Positions 7,820-16,680 of a DNA stretch of 64,000 nt are shown piece after piece. Each line of letters starts with the position of its first letter. Position 1 is the first letter of the stretch. The stretch is from Paenibacillus sp. HWE-109 (GTDB lineage Bacteria; Bacillota; Bacilli; Paenibacillales; NBRC-103111). Below the pieces are notes generated by a model. That model was not told the origin of the DNA. It saw only the letters and a list, made by a program, of their open reading frames with translations, and searched no databases. The stretch lies in NCBI RefSeq assembly GCF_022163125.1, contig NZ_CP091881.1:868001-932000 (forward strand). Direction: 5' to 3'. The position numbers were made by a program, and so were the translations under genes.

Positions 7820-8671
7820 CTAATAACGCAACTGATTTAGAAAATAAGTCATACTGTCAAGTAGCGGCTCTGTCTGTTTGTACCTTCGGATGATAAGGCA
7901 AGTACACAAGCTATCAATTAATCCCAGATGTGCAATTCTAGAGGACACAGCTTCTTTTAGAGAGTCTGCTTCATTTGATGAGATGACTAAACTGCTATCT
8001 ACGAGATCCAGAAGGGGGGTTTTGTAAAAGCTTGTAATGCCAATAATTTTTGCGCCTTTTCCTTTTGCAATTTGTAATGTTTCAATTGTATCTTTTGTGC
8101 GGCCGGTATGTGAAATAGCAAGTGCCACGCATTCATCATCTAGCATGCTTGCAGATATGCGACTGATATGAGGATCGGTGGCTGCATAAGCAGGAAGACC
8201 GATACGCATAAAGCGATAATAAGCGTCTTGGGCAAGTGTGGCGGATGTTCCAATGCCGTAAATTTCTATTCGCTTAGCCTGTAATAAAAGTTGAACCGTT
8301 CGATGGAATTCCTCTTTATCCAATGTATTTATTGTATTCTGTAAGGTTTGAATGCTTGAACTGAATACCTTCAAAGCAATCGAGTAATCGTCATCATGAA
8401 GACTGATCTCTTCCGGTACGGGGTATGATGATTTGGAAATGTTCTTAGCTAAACTAATTTTTAGGTCAGTAAATCCGTTCAAACCAATTAATTGGCAGAA
8501 TCGGACAATACTTGAATCTGCGACTGACAGAATAATAGCCAGTTGAGCAATTGTCATATTAATGATATCAGCGGGATGACTCAGAATGTATTCCGCTATC
8601 TTTTTTTCTCCTTGATGCATAGAGGGTAACAAATTTTTAATAATGACTAGGTAATCCTTTCCAATGTCCAT
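7820..8671 (-). CDS. MurR/RpiR-family transcriptional regulator with SIS domain
   Basis: A 283-residue regulator. Residues 1-75 are the RpiR helix-turn-helix (GEKKIAEYILSHPADIINMTIAQLA ... DSSIVRFCQLIGLNGFTDLK). Residues about 120-260 are a SIS sugar-isomerase-like sensor (IEIYGIGTSATLAQDAYYRFMRIG, VALAISHTGRTKDTIETLQIAKGKGAKIIGIT). The family senses sugar phosphates and represses neighbouring sugar operons. TGGAGAG stands before the ATG. It is divergent from the phosphatase/PHP/ABC operon that starts at 9125, and the 453 bp between them contain several dyads, so it very likely controls that operon (inference). Confidence 0.92.
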   Translation of the reverse strand: MDIGKDYLVIIKNLLPSMHQGEKKIAEYILSHPADIINMTIAQLAIILSVADSSIVRFCQLIGLNGFTDLKISLAKNISKSSYPVPEEISLHDDDYSIALKVFSSSIQTLQNTINTLDKEEFHRTVQLLLQAKRIEIYGIGTSATLAQDAYYRFMRIGLPAYAATDPHISRISASMLDDECVALAISHTGRTKDTIETLQIAKGKGAKIIGITSFYKTPLLDLVDSSLVISSNEADSLKEAVSSRIAHLGLIDSLCTCLIIRRYKQTEPLLDSMTYFLNQLRY

Positions 8672-8822
8672 GAACGCTCTCCATACTTTTAATTAATCAT
8701 CATCTATGATTTTATATTATCACATTCCAATCAATTCAAGTAAACCCTGTTCAAATTTACAATATTTATACATCACGAAAACCCTTATTTAACATTCAAC
8801 AGTTATGATGAAAATGATTAAA

Positions 8823-8879
8823 CATCAAGGAATATTATTCTTTATTTTTTTATTACATGAAGAATAATATTCCTTGATG
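8823..8879. repeat. Perfect 19-bp inverted repeat with 19-base loop
   Basis: CATCAAGGAATATTATTCT at 8823-8841 is exactly complementary to 8861-8879. The AT-rich loop contains TTTATTTTTTTATTAC. No T-run follows, so it is not a normal terminator. It lies in the promoter region of the operon at 9125 and may be an operator, a leader RNA hairpin, or a small mobile-element footprint. Confidence 0.75.
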
Positions 8880-9007
8880 ACGGCGGACAGTTAGGAGGTA
8901 TGATCCATGAGTCGAATCTTCATTTATTAAAATACGATACTGCAAGGAAGGCAGTAAGTTTCGGATCATGACCAGGCTATCATTTACATAACATTTTTCT
9001 GAGAGAT

Positions 9008-9024
9008 ATTTGTATTTTACAAAT
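9008..9024. promoter_or_regulatory. Candidate RpiR operator (perfect 7-3-7 dyad)
   Basis: ATTTGTA-TTT-TACAAAT lies about 100 bp before the first gene of the operon. Its size and symmetry suit a dimeric HTH regulator such as the divergent RpiR protein. The match to that protein is inferred from position only. Confidence 0.4.
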
Positions 9025-9124
9025 GAAAGATAGAATCAAAAAGTAACTTAAAGGGAATATAATTCACTGGAAATAATTATTTAAAGAATTATACTCCATA
9101 GATCAGAATCGGGAGAATATAGGA

Positions 9125-9925
9125 ATGACATGTGAGCTTGGGTATTATGAAACTTATATTTTTGACCTGGATGGATGCTTGTACGCTGGAAATGAACCAT
9201 ACCCAGGGTCAATCGCACTTATCTCATACCTTGCCGACAAGAACAAAAAGATCATTTTTCTGAGCAATAATTCTACCGAGACATCCGAGGAGGTACTTGC
9301 CAAAATGTCGGGCATGGGATTTCCTGTTTTGGGAATGCAGGCTCTGGTAGCTACCGATTTAACCGGAAAATATCTGCTAGAGAAGTACGGCAGCGTAACG
9401 GTATCGGTATGCGGATCGGAATCCTTGGAGGCAAGCTTGAAGAGATTTGGACATCGAGTCGTCCGCTTGGACGATCACAGCACATCCGACTTCATAGTGT
9501 TAGGCCGAGATGTCCACTTTAATTACGAGAAATTGAGGAGAATCGTCAACCAAGTGCTGAGGGGGGCAAAAATGGTTCTTACCAATGCCGATGTGTACCA
9601 CCCAGGTGCGTTCGGAGAGCGAGTGCCAGAGACGGGAGCACTACTGGCGTCGGTGCTTTCCATGTTAGAAGGGTCAAGCGTTATTTCCATTGGGAAACCC
9701 GAGCCATATCCGTTTCAAAAAGCGCTTGAGCTTTCCGGAACGAGCCGGGACGCGTGCCTAATGGTTGGCGACAATATTTACACTGACATTAGGGGGGGGA
9801 GCAATGCGGGAATGGATACGCTTTGGATTTCTTACGACAGAAGTCGTCCAGAAGCAAGCCCAATTCCCACTTATAAGGTTTCCACAATTGACGGTTTCTA
9901 CAGAAAGTTGCGCAATCAGATCTGA
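9125..9925 (+). CDS. HAD-IIA (NagD-like) sugar-phosphate phosphatase
   Basis: A 266-residue HAD hydrolase. Motif I is FDLDGCLYAG (nucleophile Asp and acid/base Asp). Motif II is FLSNNST, followed by the large NagD-type cap. Motif III is the Lys in IGKPEPYPF, and motif IV is MVGDNIYTDIRGGSNAGM. This is the NagD/AraL branch, which removes phosphate from sugar phosphates, nucleotides or glycerol phosphate. The enzyme is cytoplasmic, with no signal peptide. It is the first gene of an operon with a metallophosphoesterase, a PHP hydrolase and an ABC importer, suggesting salvage of a phosphorylated or phosphodiester sugar (inference). Confidence 0.9.
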   Translation: MTCELGYYETYIFDLDGCLYAGNEPYPGSIALISYLADKNKKIIFLSNNSTETSEEVLAKMSGMGFPVLGMQALVATDLTGKYLLEKYGSVTVSVCGSESLEASLKRFGHRVVRLDDHSTSDFIVLGRDVHFNYEKLRRIVNQVLRGAKMVLTNADVYHPGAFGERVPETGALLASVLSMLEGSSVISIGKPEPYPFQKALELSGTSRDACLMVGDNIYTDIRGGSNAGMDTLWISYDRSRPEASPIPTYKVSTIDGFYRKLRNQI

Positions 9926-9956
9926 TACTAACAGTACAATTCCCTTGGTGGTGATC

Positions 9957-10781
9957 ATGTTGAAAATCGTAGTAATAGGGGAACTTCATTATTCGCAATC
10001 GTTCGCTGATCCTTCGTTGAAGGAGTATCAGGAAGATTTCCTCAAACGTTATCTCGATAATGTATTTCAGGTCCCAGCCGATATGCATGTTTCAGTCGGT
10101 GATTTAACGCACTCTGGCTCTACTGCTGAATTCGGCCGGATCTACCAAATTGCGAATGAGAGACATATTCATTTCTGCCAAGCGATAGGAAATCATGATG
10201 CTCTGACGATCTCTAAGGAGCTGATACCTTCGGTCATGCAGCGTCCCCTACATTTTCATGTGTCGACGGAGGATGCCATTGTGGCGTTTATCGATACGGT
10301 GAGGGAACGGTGTCCTGATGACTCTTCGGGAGCGATCTCGGACGAACAACTCGACTGGCTGCAGGAATTGATATTGAGCAGCGGGAGCAAGCCGGTTATA
10401 TTGTTTGCCCATCACCCATTGTTTGGAACCACCACTTTTTCCGAGATGAAGCATCTTTCCATCCGAAATGACCGACTAGCAGGTATTCTCGCGAGTAAGC
10501 AGGGAATCGGGTTGTATTGCAACGGTCACAATCATATTCACTCTATACATCACAGCAGCCCATGGGTGTATATTCAGACCGCCGCTTGCCTAATAAAACC
10601 ATCTTACCGGATCCTTACAGTACAAGACAGCGATGTATTTATCGAAACCCGTTTCTTGAACGACGACAAGCTTACGCAATACGGACAGATGCTGGGCGAG
10701 GAACTACTTTATATGCCCGACCAAATCCAGCCGCCGATCCGGACCATCGACTTGGAGCTTCGTTTCAAAACAAATTCATAA
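9957..10781 (+). CDS. Calcineurin-like metallophosphoesterase
   Basis: A 274-residue phosphoesterase. The five metal-binding blocks are in order: GELHY (residue 8), VGDLTHSG, IGNHDAL, LFAHHPLF and CNGHNHIHS. The first block usually reads GDxH; here the Asp is Glu, a conservative but uncommon change at a metal ligand. The ATG at 9957 behind GGTGGTGATC is preferred; the longer open frame overlaps the phosphatase gene. It acts on phosphomonoesters or diesters (cyclic nucleotide and glycerophosphodiester types are family examples). It sits 31 bp after the HAD gene and before the PHP gene. Confidence 0.88.
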   Translation: MLKIVVIGELHYSQSFADPSLKEYQEDFLKRYLDNVFQVPADMHVSVGDLTHSGSTAEFGRIYQIANERHIHFCQAIGNHDALTISKELIPSVMQRPLHFHVSTEDAIVAFIDTVRERCPDDSSGAISDEQLDWLQELILSSGSKPVILFAHHPLFGTTTFSEMKHLSIRNDRLAGILASKQGIGLYCNGHNHIHSIHHSSPWVYIQTAACLIKPSYRILTVQDSDVFIETRFLNDDKLTQYGQMLGEELLYMPDQIQPPIRTIDLELRFKTNS

Positions 10782-10816
10782 TTGTACCAATTTAATTGAG
10801 AGAGGAAGCGAAAATA

Positions 10817-11764
10817 TTGGAAATGAAGCAGCATAAATTTATTTCGTCCTACTTAGAGTCAGACATCAGCCTCAAATGGCTTCGCGGCAATCATCATGGA
10901 CATTCGACGAGGTCGGATGGCACCGACGAGCCTTTAACAATTGTGCGTGCTTATGAGGAAGCTGGATACGATTACTTTGCCCTTTCCGAACATGATCTTT
11001 TACTCAGACGAGAAGAACTACAGCCCTATACGAAGATGTGTGTAATCCCGGCCGTTGAGGTCGCGGCTAAAGACGAGCAAACTCTTCAATACCTTGGAGC
11101 TGACAGAGTACTTCCTGCGTATTCATTGACACCCAGGGAAATTATGGATGGAGTGCATCAGGCCGGAGGACTTTGCATTTTCAATCATCCCAACTTCAAG
11201 CCCTTTCCTGAATATGCGACAGATGAAATGCTCGATACGATGGAAGGTATTAAAGGTATAGAAATCTATACTGGGGTTATCGAAAGACTTTTCGGACAGG
11301 CTTTAGCGACTGATCGCTGGGACTATCTGTTGAGTAAGGGATGGAGGGTTTATGGCCATGCAACGGATGACCAGCATGAACGGGTAGATCAATTTATAGC
11401 TTGGAACTGTGTGCAGTGGCCAGATTCGCAAGCCATTGATCCAGAAGGAATTGTTGCCGCACTTTCAGAGGGACGTTTTTATGCATCAACGGGAGTATCC
11501 ATTTCAAATATTGAAGCAAAAGATAACAATCAGTGTATTTCTATAGAATCCGATGCTGATGAAGTTCATTGGATTAGTCGAAATGGGGTTATATTGAAAA
11601 AAGTTAGTGGAGGTTCTTCCTCTTTAACCATGAAGGAATTGCGTGAGAATCCCAGATTACACAATAAAGAACTGAGTGAAGCAATCTATGTACGTATCGA
11701 GTGCTTAGGGCGTGGTAACAAGAGAGCGTGGTCCCAACCATTTTGGATTGTCCCTGAAGAGTGA
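10817..11764 (+). CDS. PHP-domain phosphoesterase
   Basis: A 315-residue protein with a PHP metal site: NHHGHSTRSDGT (HxH), ALSEHDLLL, IPAVEV, FNHPNF, and GHATDDQH near residue 190. PHP enzymes hydrolyse phosphoesters using two or three metals (histidinol phosphatase and cyclic-phosphate dihydrolase are examples). The final 80 residues (about 235-315) look like a beta domain with an unknown role. The TTG at 10817 is chosen because GAGAGGAAG stands 8-9 bases upstream; an ATG two codons later is an alternative. It is the third consecutive phosphoester hydrolase in this operon. Confidence 0.87.
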   Translation: MEMKQHKFISSYLESDISLKWLRGNHHGHSTRSDGTDEPLTIVRAYEEAGYDYFALSEHDLLLRREELQPYTKMCVIPAVEVAAKDEQTLQYLGADRVLPAYSLTPREIMDGVHQAGGLCIFNHPNFKPFPEYATDEMLDTMEGIKGIEIYTGVIERLFGQALATDRWDYLLSKGWRVYGHATDDQHERVDQFIAWNCVQWPDSQAIDPEGIVAALSEGRFYASTGVSISNIEAKDNNQCISIESDADEVHWISRNGVILKKVSGGSSSLTMKELRENPRLHNKELSEAIYVRIECLGRGNKRAWSQPFWIVPEE

Positions 11765-11855
11765 GGGTATTCTTTTACAGTATGAATTCTTATGTATAGA
11801 AGCAGCACCTTGCAATTGGAAAAGCATTAAAAAATGGCTTGAGAGGGGTATTACG

Positions 11856-13205
11856 ATGAATAAAAGAATGTTTGGTTTACTAGCTATTAGCACGGCATTG
11901 CTAGTTACAACCGCTTGCAGCAACGGCGGCGGAAATGGAGGTTCAGGCAAGAAGATTGAAATCAGCTTCACTGACGTTGCGCCATCGCCTGAAAGAGAGA
12001 AGTTCTTTAATGAAATCATTGCTGATTTCGAAAAAGAAAATACGAATATCAAAGTGAAATTGGAAACAGTTCCTTGGGATCAAGCGTTTGCAAAGCTTAC
12101 AACACAAGGTCAAAGCAAAACAATGCCCGATGTCGTCAACGTTTACCCAGCTTGGTTAACATCTTTTGTTCCGGCAGGCTATTTGGAGCCGATTTCGACC
12201 CAATATGATACATGGGATAAGAAAGATAATCTTACAGCCTTCATAAAAAATGTAACAATCGAAAAACAACAGCGTGAACCATACAAAGATGTTTATTACA
12301 TCCCGGACGCTTTTATGGGCGGAGCAATGTTCATAAGAACAGATTGGATGAAAGAGGCTAAATTAGAGTTACCTAAAACATGGGATGAATTGTTTAATGT
12401 TGCTGAGAAATTAACAGATCCATCCAAAAACCGCTATGGTTATTCATTCCGTGGAGCTCGTGGAGGGTTTGACCAAATCTTTGCTTACATTTTCTCTGTT
12501 ACAAAAGGCGAAAGCTATGAAGCAGACGGCACATCGGTTCTCCTAAGACCTGAAGCATTGGCTGCATTCAAGAGATACACCGATATGTATAAAAAAAGCT
12601 ACGCTCCAAAGGACTCCATTAATTGGGGATATCAAGAAATGGTGCAGGGCTTCACATCTGGGGTAACCGGAATGCTATTTCAAACGACTGAAGTTGTAGC
12701 TACAGCACAAGCCTCTATGAAGGATGGTACTTGGACGGTTATTCCTAGTCCTACTGATGCAGATGGCAACACATATGGTGGAGCAGGAGCTTCATGGGGC
12801 TACAGCATTTCCAAAAACTCTAAGAATAAAGAAGCAGCTTGGAAATTTATTGAGTTCTTATCCAAACCGGAAAGCAACAATAAATATAGTAAAACAATGA
12901 CAATGATTCCAATTATGCAAGATTCGCTTAAGGATCCAGAGTTTGGTCAAGGTCCAATGAAAGGCTTTATCGATGGATTGAATGATCCGAAGCTGATACC
13001 ACCTGCTGATTATGGCAAATTCCCTGAGCTTGGTGAATTCAGAGAAAGCATTATGGATGCTGAAGTACAAAAATATTTATTGGGTACACAATCAGCAGAA
13101 GATACGATGAAGCATTTGGGAGACTTCTTAACGAAGGGACAACAGAAATTTATGAAAGATCATCCTGACACTCCAGTACCACATGCAGCAAATTATAAAG
13201 GCTAA
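11856..13205 (+). CDS. Sugar ABC transporter substrate-binding lipoprotein
   Basis: A 449-residue family 1 extracellular solute-binding protein. The lipobox LVTTAC (Cys about 22) after a short signal peptide predicts membrane anchoring. The mature part shows the typical pattern (IEISFTDVAPSPEREKFFNEIIADFEKENTNIKVK, MPDVVNVYPAWL, FIRTDWMKEAKLELPKTWDEL, WGYSISKNSKNKEAAWKFIEFL). GAGAGGGG stands before the ATG at 11856; the open frame upstream overlaps the PHP gene and is a shadow. It works with the two permeases downstream. The substrate is unknown, but the three phosphoesterases suggest a phosphorylated or phosphodiester sugar (inference). Confidence 0.92.
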   Translation: MNKRMFGLLAISTALLVTTACSNGGGNGGSGKKIEISFTDVAPSPEREKFFNEIIADFEKENTNIKVKLETVPWDQAFAKLTTQGQSKTMPDVVNVYPAWLTSFVPAGYLEPISTQYDTWDKKDNLTAFIKNVTIEKQQREPYKDVYYIPDAFMGGAMFIRTDWMKEAKLELPKTWDELFNVAEKLTDPSKNRYGYSFRGARGGFDQIFAYIFSVTKGESYEADGTSVLLRPEALAAFKRYTDMYKKSYAPKDSINWGYQEMVQGFTSGVTGMLFQTTEVVATAQASMKDGTWTVIPSPTDADGNTYGGAGASWGYSISKNSKNKEAAWKFIEFLSKPESNNKYSKTMTMIPIMQDSLKDPEFGQGPMKGFIDGLNDPKLIPPADYGKFPELGEFRESIMDAEVQKYLLGTQSAEDTMKHLGDFLTKGQQKFMKDHPDTPVPHAANYKG

Positions 13206-13232
13206 TCAAGGATACGATTCATATGATTTCTA

Positions 13233-13274
13233 CACTATCAGGGGTTGGTTCACTGACCCCTGATATGTGTTTTT
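13233..13274 (+). terminator. Intercistronic hairpin after the binding-protein gene
   Basis: ATCAGGGGT/ACCCCTGAT forms a 9-bp stem followed by ATGTGTTTTTG. It lies between the binding-protein gene and its permeases and would give partial termination or mRNA protection, so that more binding protein than permease is made. Confidence 0.65.
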
Positions 13275-13305
13275 GAAATTCAGAAGTAACTGGAGGTTTC
13301 TTCAA

Positions 13306-14190
13306 TTGAAATATATGCGTAAGAATGAACCGTATCTACTGCTCTTTCCTAGTTTTTTTCTACTATTTATTTTTCTGGCGTATCCCTTATTGAGTTCGAT
13401 CATGTACGCCTTCCAAAGCTATAAGCTGACCGCCCCTAATGATATTGCTTTTAACGGAATTGAGAACTTTAAAGCTGTTCTTATGGATAATAACTTTCCG
13501 TTAATTATGAAAAACACGATAATCTGGGTCGTTTTAACGGTAGGTGCGCAATTTGTGCTCGGTTTAATTCTCGCTTTGGCTTTGAGTCGCCCATTTCCTT
13601 TGCGTAATGTTTATCAGGCTGTCGTTTTCCTGCCATGGGCAGTTTCCTCCTTTGTCATTGGCTTGACGTTCCGCTGGTTTTTTAATACAGAGTACGGACC
13701 TGTCAATGATATTCTGTTGAAGCTTGGGATCATTCACGATAAAATTTATTTCCTTTCCGATCCTAAAATGGCGCTATACTCGGTTATTATTGCCATGGCC
13801 TGGACGGGAATTCCTTTCTTTGCAATTATGCTGCTTGCAGCGATGCAATCTATTCCGCATGAGATTTACGAAGCGGCGGAAATGGATGGGGCGGGCATAA
13901 TTTCTAGGTTTTGGAATGTTACCTTTAGTTATATCAAGCAAACCATTCTGATTACATTACTGCTAAGAACCATTTGGGTGTTTTCATCTGCCGAATTGAT
14001 CTATATTATGACGACTGGCGGACCTGCAAATTCATCCAATACCTTAGCTTCCTATATGTTCATGAAAGCTTTTGCATCGCTAAACTACGGTCAAGCGGCG
14101 GCTATCGGTCTATTCTTTATGGTGTTATTACTCCTATTTACTTTTGTTTTCCTTCGACTCACTAAGTTTGAAAAGGCAGGTAACTTATAA
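13306..14190 (+). CDS. Sugar ABC transporter permease (MalF/UgpA type)
   Basis: A 294-residue inner-membrane permease with six predicted segments. The EAA loop is EIYEAAEMDGAGIISRFWNV, which docks to the ATPase. The TTG at 13306 is preferred: CTGGAGGT stands 8 bases upstream; the frame is open from 13267 and an ATG follows three codons later. Its stop overlaps the start of the next permease by one base, so the two are translationally coupled. No ATPase gene follows; a shared MsmX-like ATPase elsewhere is expected. Confidence 0.92.
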   Translation: MKYMRKNEPYLLLFPSFFLLFIFLAYPLLSSIMYAFQSYKLTAPNDIAFNGIENFKAVLMDNNFPLIMKNTIIWVVLTVGAQFVLGLILALALSRPFPLRNVYQAVVFLPWAVSSFVIGLTFRWFFNTEYGPVNDILLKLGIIHDKIYFLSDPKMALYSVIIAMAWTGIPFFAIMLLAAMQSIPHEIYEAAEMDGAGIISRFWNVTFSYIKQTILITLLLRTIWVFSSAELIYIMTTGGPANSSNTLASYMFMKAFASLNYGQAAAIGLFFMVLLLLFTFVFLRLTKFEKAGNL

Positions 14191-15026
14191 TGAACAAAAA
14201 ACAACGTACACTTATTGTTATCGTCCGTTTTGTTGTTTTGTTGGGTTATCTGCTGATGGTATTAGCGCCATTCTATTGGCTATTCATCACATCGTTAAAA
14301 CCCAAATTGGAGATCCTTACAACAAATATTCAGTATTGGCCGAAACATATTACATTCGACAATTACATCTACCTTTTTAAAACCTCTAATTTTGCCGTAT
14401 TTTTTAAGAACAGCATTATTCTTTCATTAGCTACCGGATTTTTTGGTACTTCTCTGGCTGTTCTTGGCGGTTATGCGATGGCAAGATTCAAATTCAGAGG
14501 ACATAAACTTGTCATTTACGGCTTGCTGTTAACACAATTGATTCCAGGTGTCCTCGTATTAGTACCGACGATTATTATGTATTCCAAGCTGGGCTTAATC
14601 AACACAATGGGCGGACTCATCCTTTTTTACACAGTGGGGACTATTCCATTTAGCTTGATCTTAATGCGGAGCTTTTTCGATCGAATTCCGATGGACCTTG
14701 AAGAAGCTGCATGGATCGACGGCTGCAACAAAATGCAGTCACTGTTCAAAATCATTCTGCCTCTAATGGTACCTGGTGTGATTGCAACCTTCATCTTTGC
14801 CTTTATTGGAGCGTGGAACGATCTGTTTGGAGCTGTCATGTTTATAAGCAGCGACAGTTTAAAAACAATTCCAGTAGGATTGAACATGTTTATACACAAT
14901 TATGATATTGACTGGGGTGTCATGACGGCTGGAGGCATAGCAGCAACCGTTCCATCGTTGATTATGTTTGCCGTTGTGCAGCGATTTGTTGTTGAAGGAA
15001 TGACAGATGGGGCTATAAAAGGGTAG
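14190..15026 (+). CDS. Sugar ABC transporter permease (MalG/UgpE type)
   Basis: A 278-residue membrane permease of the CUT1 type. It has six segments, the EAA loop DLEEAAWIDGCNKMQSLFKI, and the usual ending VVEGMTDGAIKG. The ATG overlaps the last base of the upstream permease stop (TAATG). It is the last gene of the operon that begins at 9125; an MFS gene follows 66 bp later on the same strand and may be read through. Confidence 0.92.
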   Translation: MNKKQRTLIVIVRFVVLLGYLLMVLAPFYWLFITSLKPKLEILTTNIQYWPKHITFDNYIYLFKTSNFAVFFKNSIILSLATGFFGTSLAVLGGYAMARFKFRGHKLVIYGLLLTQLIPGVLVLVPTIIMYSKLGLINTMGGLILFYTVGTIPFSLILMRSFFDRIPMDLEEAAWIDGCNKMQSLFKIILPLMVPGVIATFIFAFIGAWNDLFGAVMFISSDSLKTIPVGLNMFIHNYDIDWGVMTAGGIAATVPSLIMFAVVQRFVVEGMTDGAIKG

Positions 15027-15092
15027 AAACTCCGTTGGGAAAGTGAGTGAAACCTATAAGGTGTATGATTGTAGGCAAAAGGAGGAGAAAAG

Positions 15093-16550
15093 GTGAGTAC
15101 CTTTGCAGCATCCACCTCATCTGCATCTCAAGAGCCAAGAGATGTGAAGAGGGTTCCTATCATGTTATCACTGATGATTGGAACATTTTTTTCCATATTA
15201 AACGAAACACTGCTGAACATTGCTTTTCCCCAACTCATCATTGAATTAGATGTGCCAGCTCCCACGCTTCAATGGTTGGCAACTGGCTATATGCTTGTTG
15301 TAGGGGTGTTGGTTCCCGCTTCAGCCTTGTTGGTGCAATGGTTTACAACCCGACAAATGTTTTTGGGAGCCATGATCATATTTACTCTGGGTACGCTTGT
15401 ATGCGGGATCGCGCCCCAATTCTCCGTAATGCTGAGCGGTCGTTTGCTGCAAGCCGTTGGAACTGGATTGATGCTGCCTGTGCTCATGAACACGATCCTG
15501 GTACTTTATCCACCGGAAAAGCGGGGAGCTGCCATGGGGACCATCGGACTTGTCATTATGTTCGCTCCAGCCATTGGGCCGACGTTATCGGGTCTCATTC
15601 TGGAATCGTTGAATTGGAGATGGTTGTTTTTTCTCGTATTGCCATTTTCCGTTTTCTCTATCGTATTCGCGTTCATTTATTTGAAAAATGTTTCTGAGCC
15701 TATAAAGCCCAAGGTAGACGTAACATCTATCGTCTTGTCCACGATTGGTTTCGGGGGTCTTGTATACGGACTTAGCATCTCAGGTGAAGGAGATATGAAC
15801 TGGTTAAATCCTCGTGTATACGGGTTCGTATTGGTCGGGGTCATCTCATTACTTCTTTTTGTATATAGACAATTACGATTGAAGGAACCTTTATTAGATC
15901 TTCGAGCGTTCAAGTATTCGATGCTTTCTCTAGCCGCCATCCTAATGATTATTATGATGATGACGTTTTTTTCGACGATGTCGCTATTGCCTTTTATGTT
16001 TCAGGGTGCTCTGGGTCTAACTGTCGTAACCTCGGGTCTTCTCATGCTGCCAGGTAGTCTTCTGAACGGGCTTATTTCCCCATTGATGGGCAAGCTGTTT
16101 GATCGATTTGGTCCAAGGGCGCTTGTTGTCCCTGGAGCAGCATTCCTGGTCGTCATTATGTGGTTCTTTACGCGAGTATCTATAGAGACTACTCAAATGA
16201 CATATATCATCCTGCACGTCTGTTTGATGGTAGCGATCTCCATGATCATGATGCCGATCCAGACGAATGGATTAAACCAGCTTCCGCCACACTATTACCC
16301 GCATGGCACGGCTATCTTAAATACGCTACAACAGGTAGCTGGTGCGATTGGTGTTGCCTTCTTCATCGGCACGATGTCGGCAGGACAGCGTAATTTCCTA
16401 GAACAGTCGTCAGATCCTACTTCACCCCTCCAAATTTCTCAAGGTATGGTTGTCGGCGTTCACAACGCCTTTATGATTGGTTTTGGCTTTGCTATTGTCG
16501 CCTTTATTCTGTCATTGTTCATTAAACGCACCGTAACACCTAAAGATTAA
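15093..16550 (+). CDS. DHA2-family (EmrB/QacA) MFS drug exporter
   Basis: A 485-residue membrane protein with about 14 hydrophobic segments. Landmarks of the DHA2 branch are LNIAFPQLIIELDVPAPTLQWLATGYMLV, the motif-C-like stretch MGTIGLVIMFAPAIGPTLSG, and LESLNWRWLFFLVLP. It exports drugs or other lipophilic compounds by proton antiport. The GTG start has AAAGGAGGAG just upstream. It shows no functional link with the sugar importer before it, and no dedicated regulator is next to it other than the convergent AraC gene. Confidence 0.92.
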   Translation: MSTFAASTSSASQEPRDVKRVPIMLSLMIGTFFSILNETLLNIAFPQLIIELDVPAPTLQWLATGYMLVVGVLVPASALLVQWFTTRQMFLGAMIIFTLGTLVCGIAPQFSVMLSGRLLQAVGTGLMLPVLMNTILVLYPPEKRGAAMGTIGLVIMFAPAIGPTLSGLILESLNWRWLFFLVLPFSVFSIVFAFIYLKNVSEPIKPKVDVTSIVLSTIGFGGLVYGLSISGEGDMNWLNPRVYGFVLVGVISLLLFVYRQLRLKEPLLDLRAFKYSMLSLAAILMIIMMMTFFSTMSLLPFMFQGALGLTVVTSGLLMLPGSLLNGLISPLMGKLFDRFGPRALVVPGAAFLVVIMWFFTRVSIETTQMTYIILHVCLMVAISMIMMPIQTNGLNQLPPHYYPHGTAILNTLQQVAGAIGVAFFIGTMSAGQRNFLEQSSDPTSPLQISQGMVVGVHNAFMIGFGFAIVAFILSLFIKRTVTPKD

Positions 16551-16680
16551 GGTATTCGGAGCATCGTAAAGTGAGAGTGACTCAGGCGGCCTAAAGTCCA
16601 TTTGACTATAAGCAGGCTATTCGTAATTAGCTTACGTGAGTAATATTTCAATAATTTGCTCTTGAGATACTTTCACAATT

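Larger units (their letters stand above)
8672..9124. other. Dyad-rich control region between rpiR-type gene and phosphatase operon
   Basis: This holds a perfect 19-bp inverted repeat (8823-8879), a 7-3-7 dyad (9008-9024), an imperfect dyad GGAATATAATTC/GAATTATACTCC (9054-9097), and a textbook TTAGGAGG site at 8891 that serves only a 7-codon ORF (ATG at 8907, TAA at 8928). No longer gene is seen. Confidence 0.6.

Noticed and set aside
8823..8879. Inverted repeat considered as a Rho-independent terminator
   Set aside because: There is no T-run after either arm, the loop is 19 bases, and no gene ends nearby.
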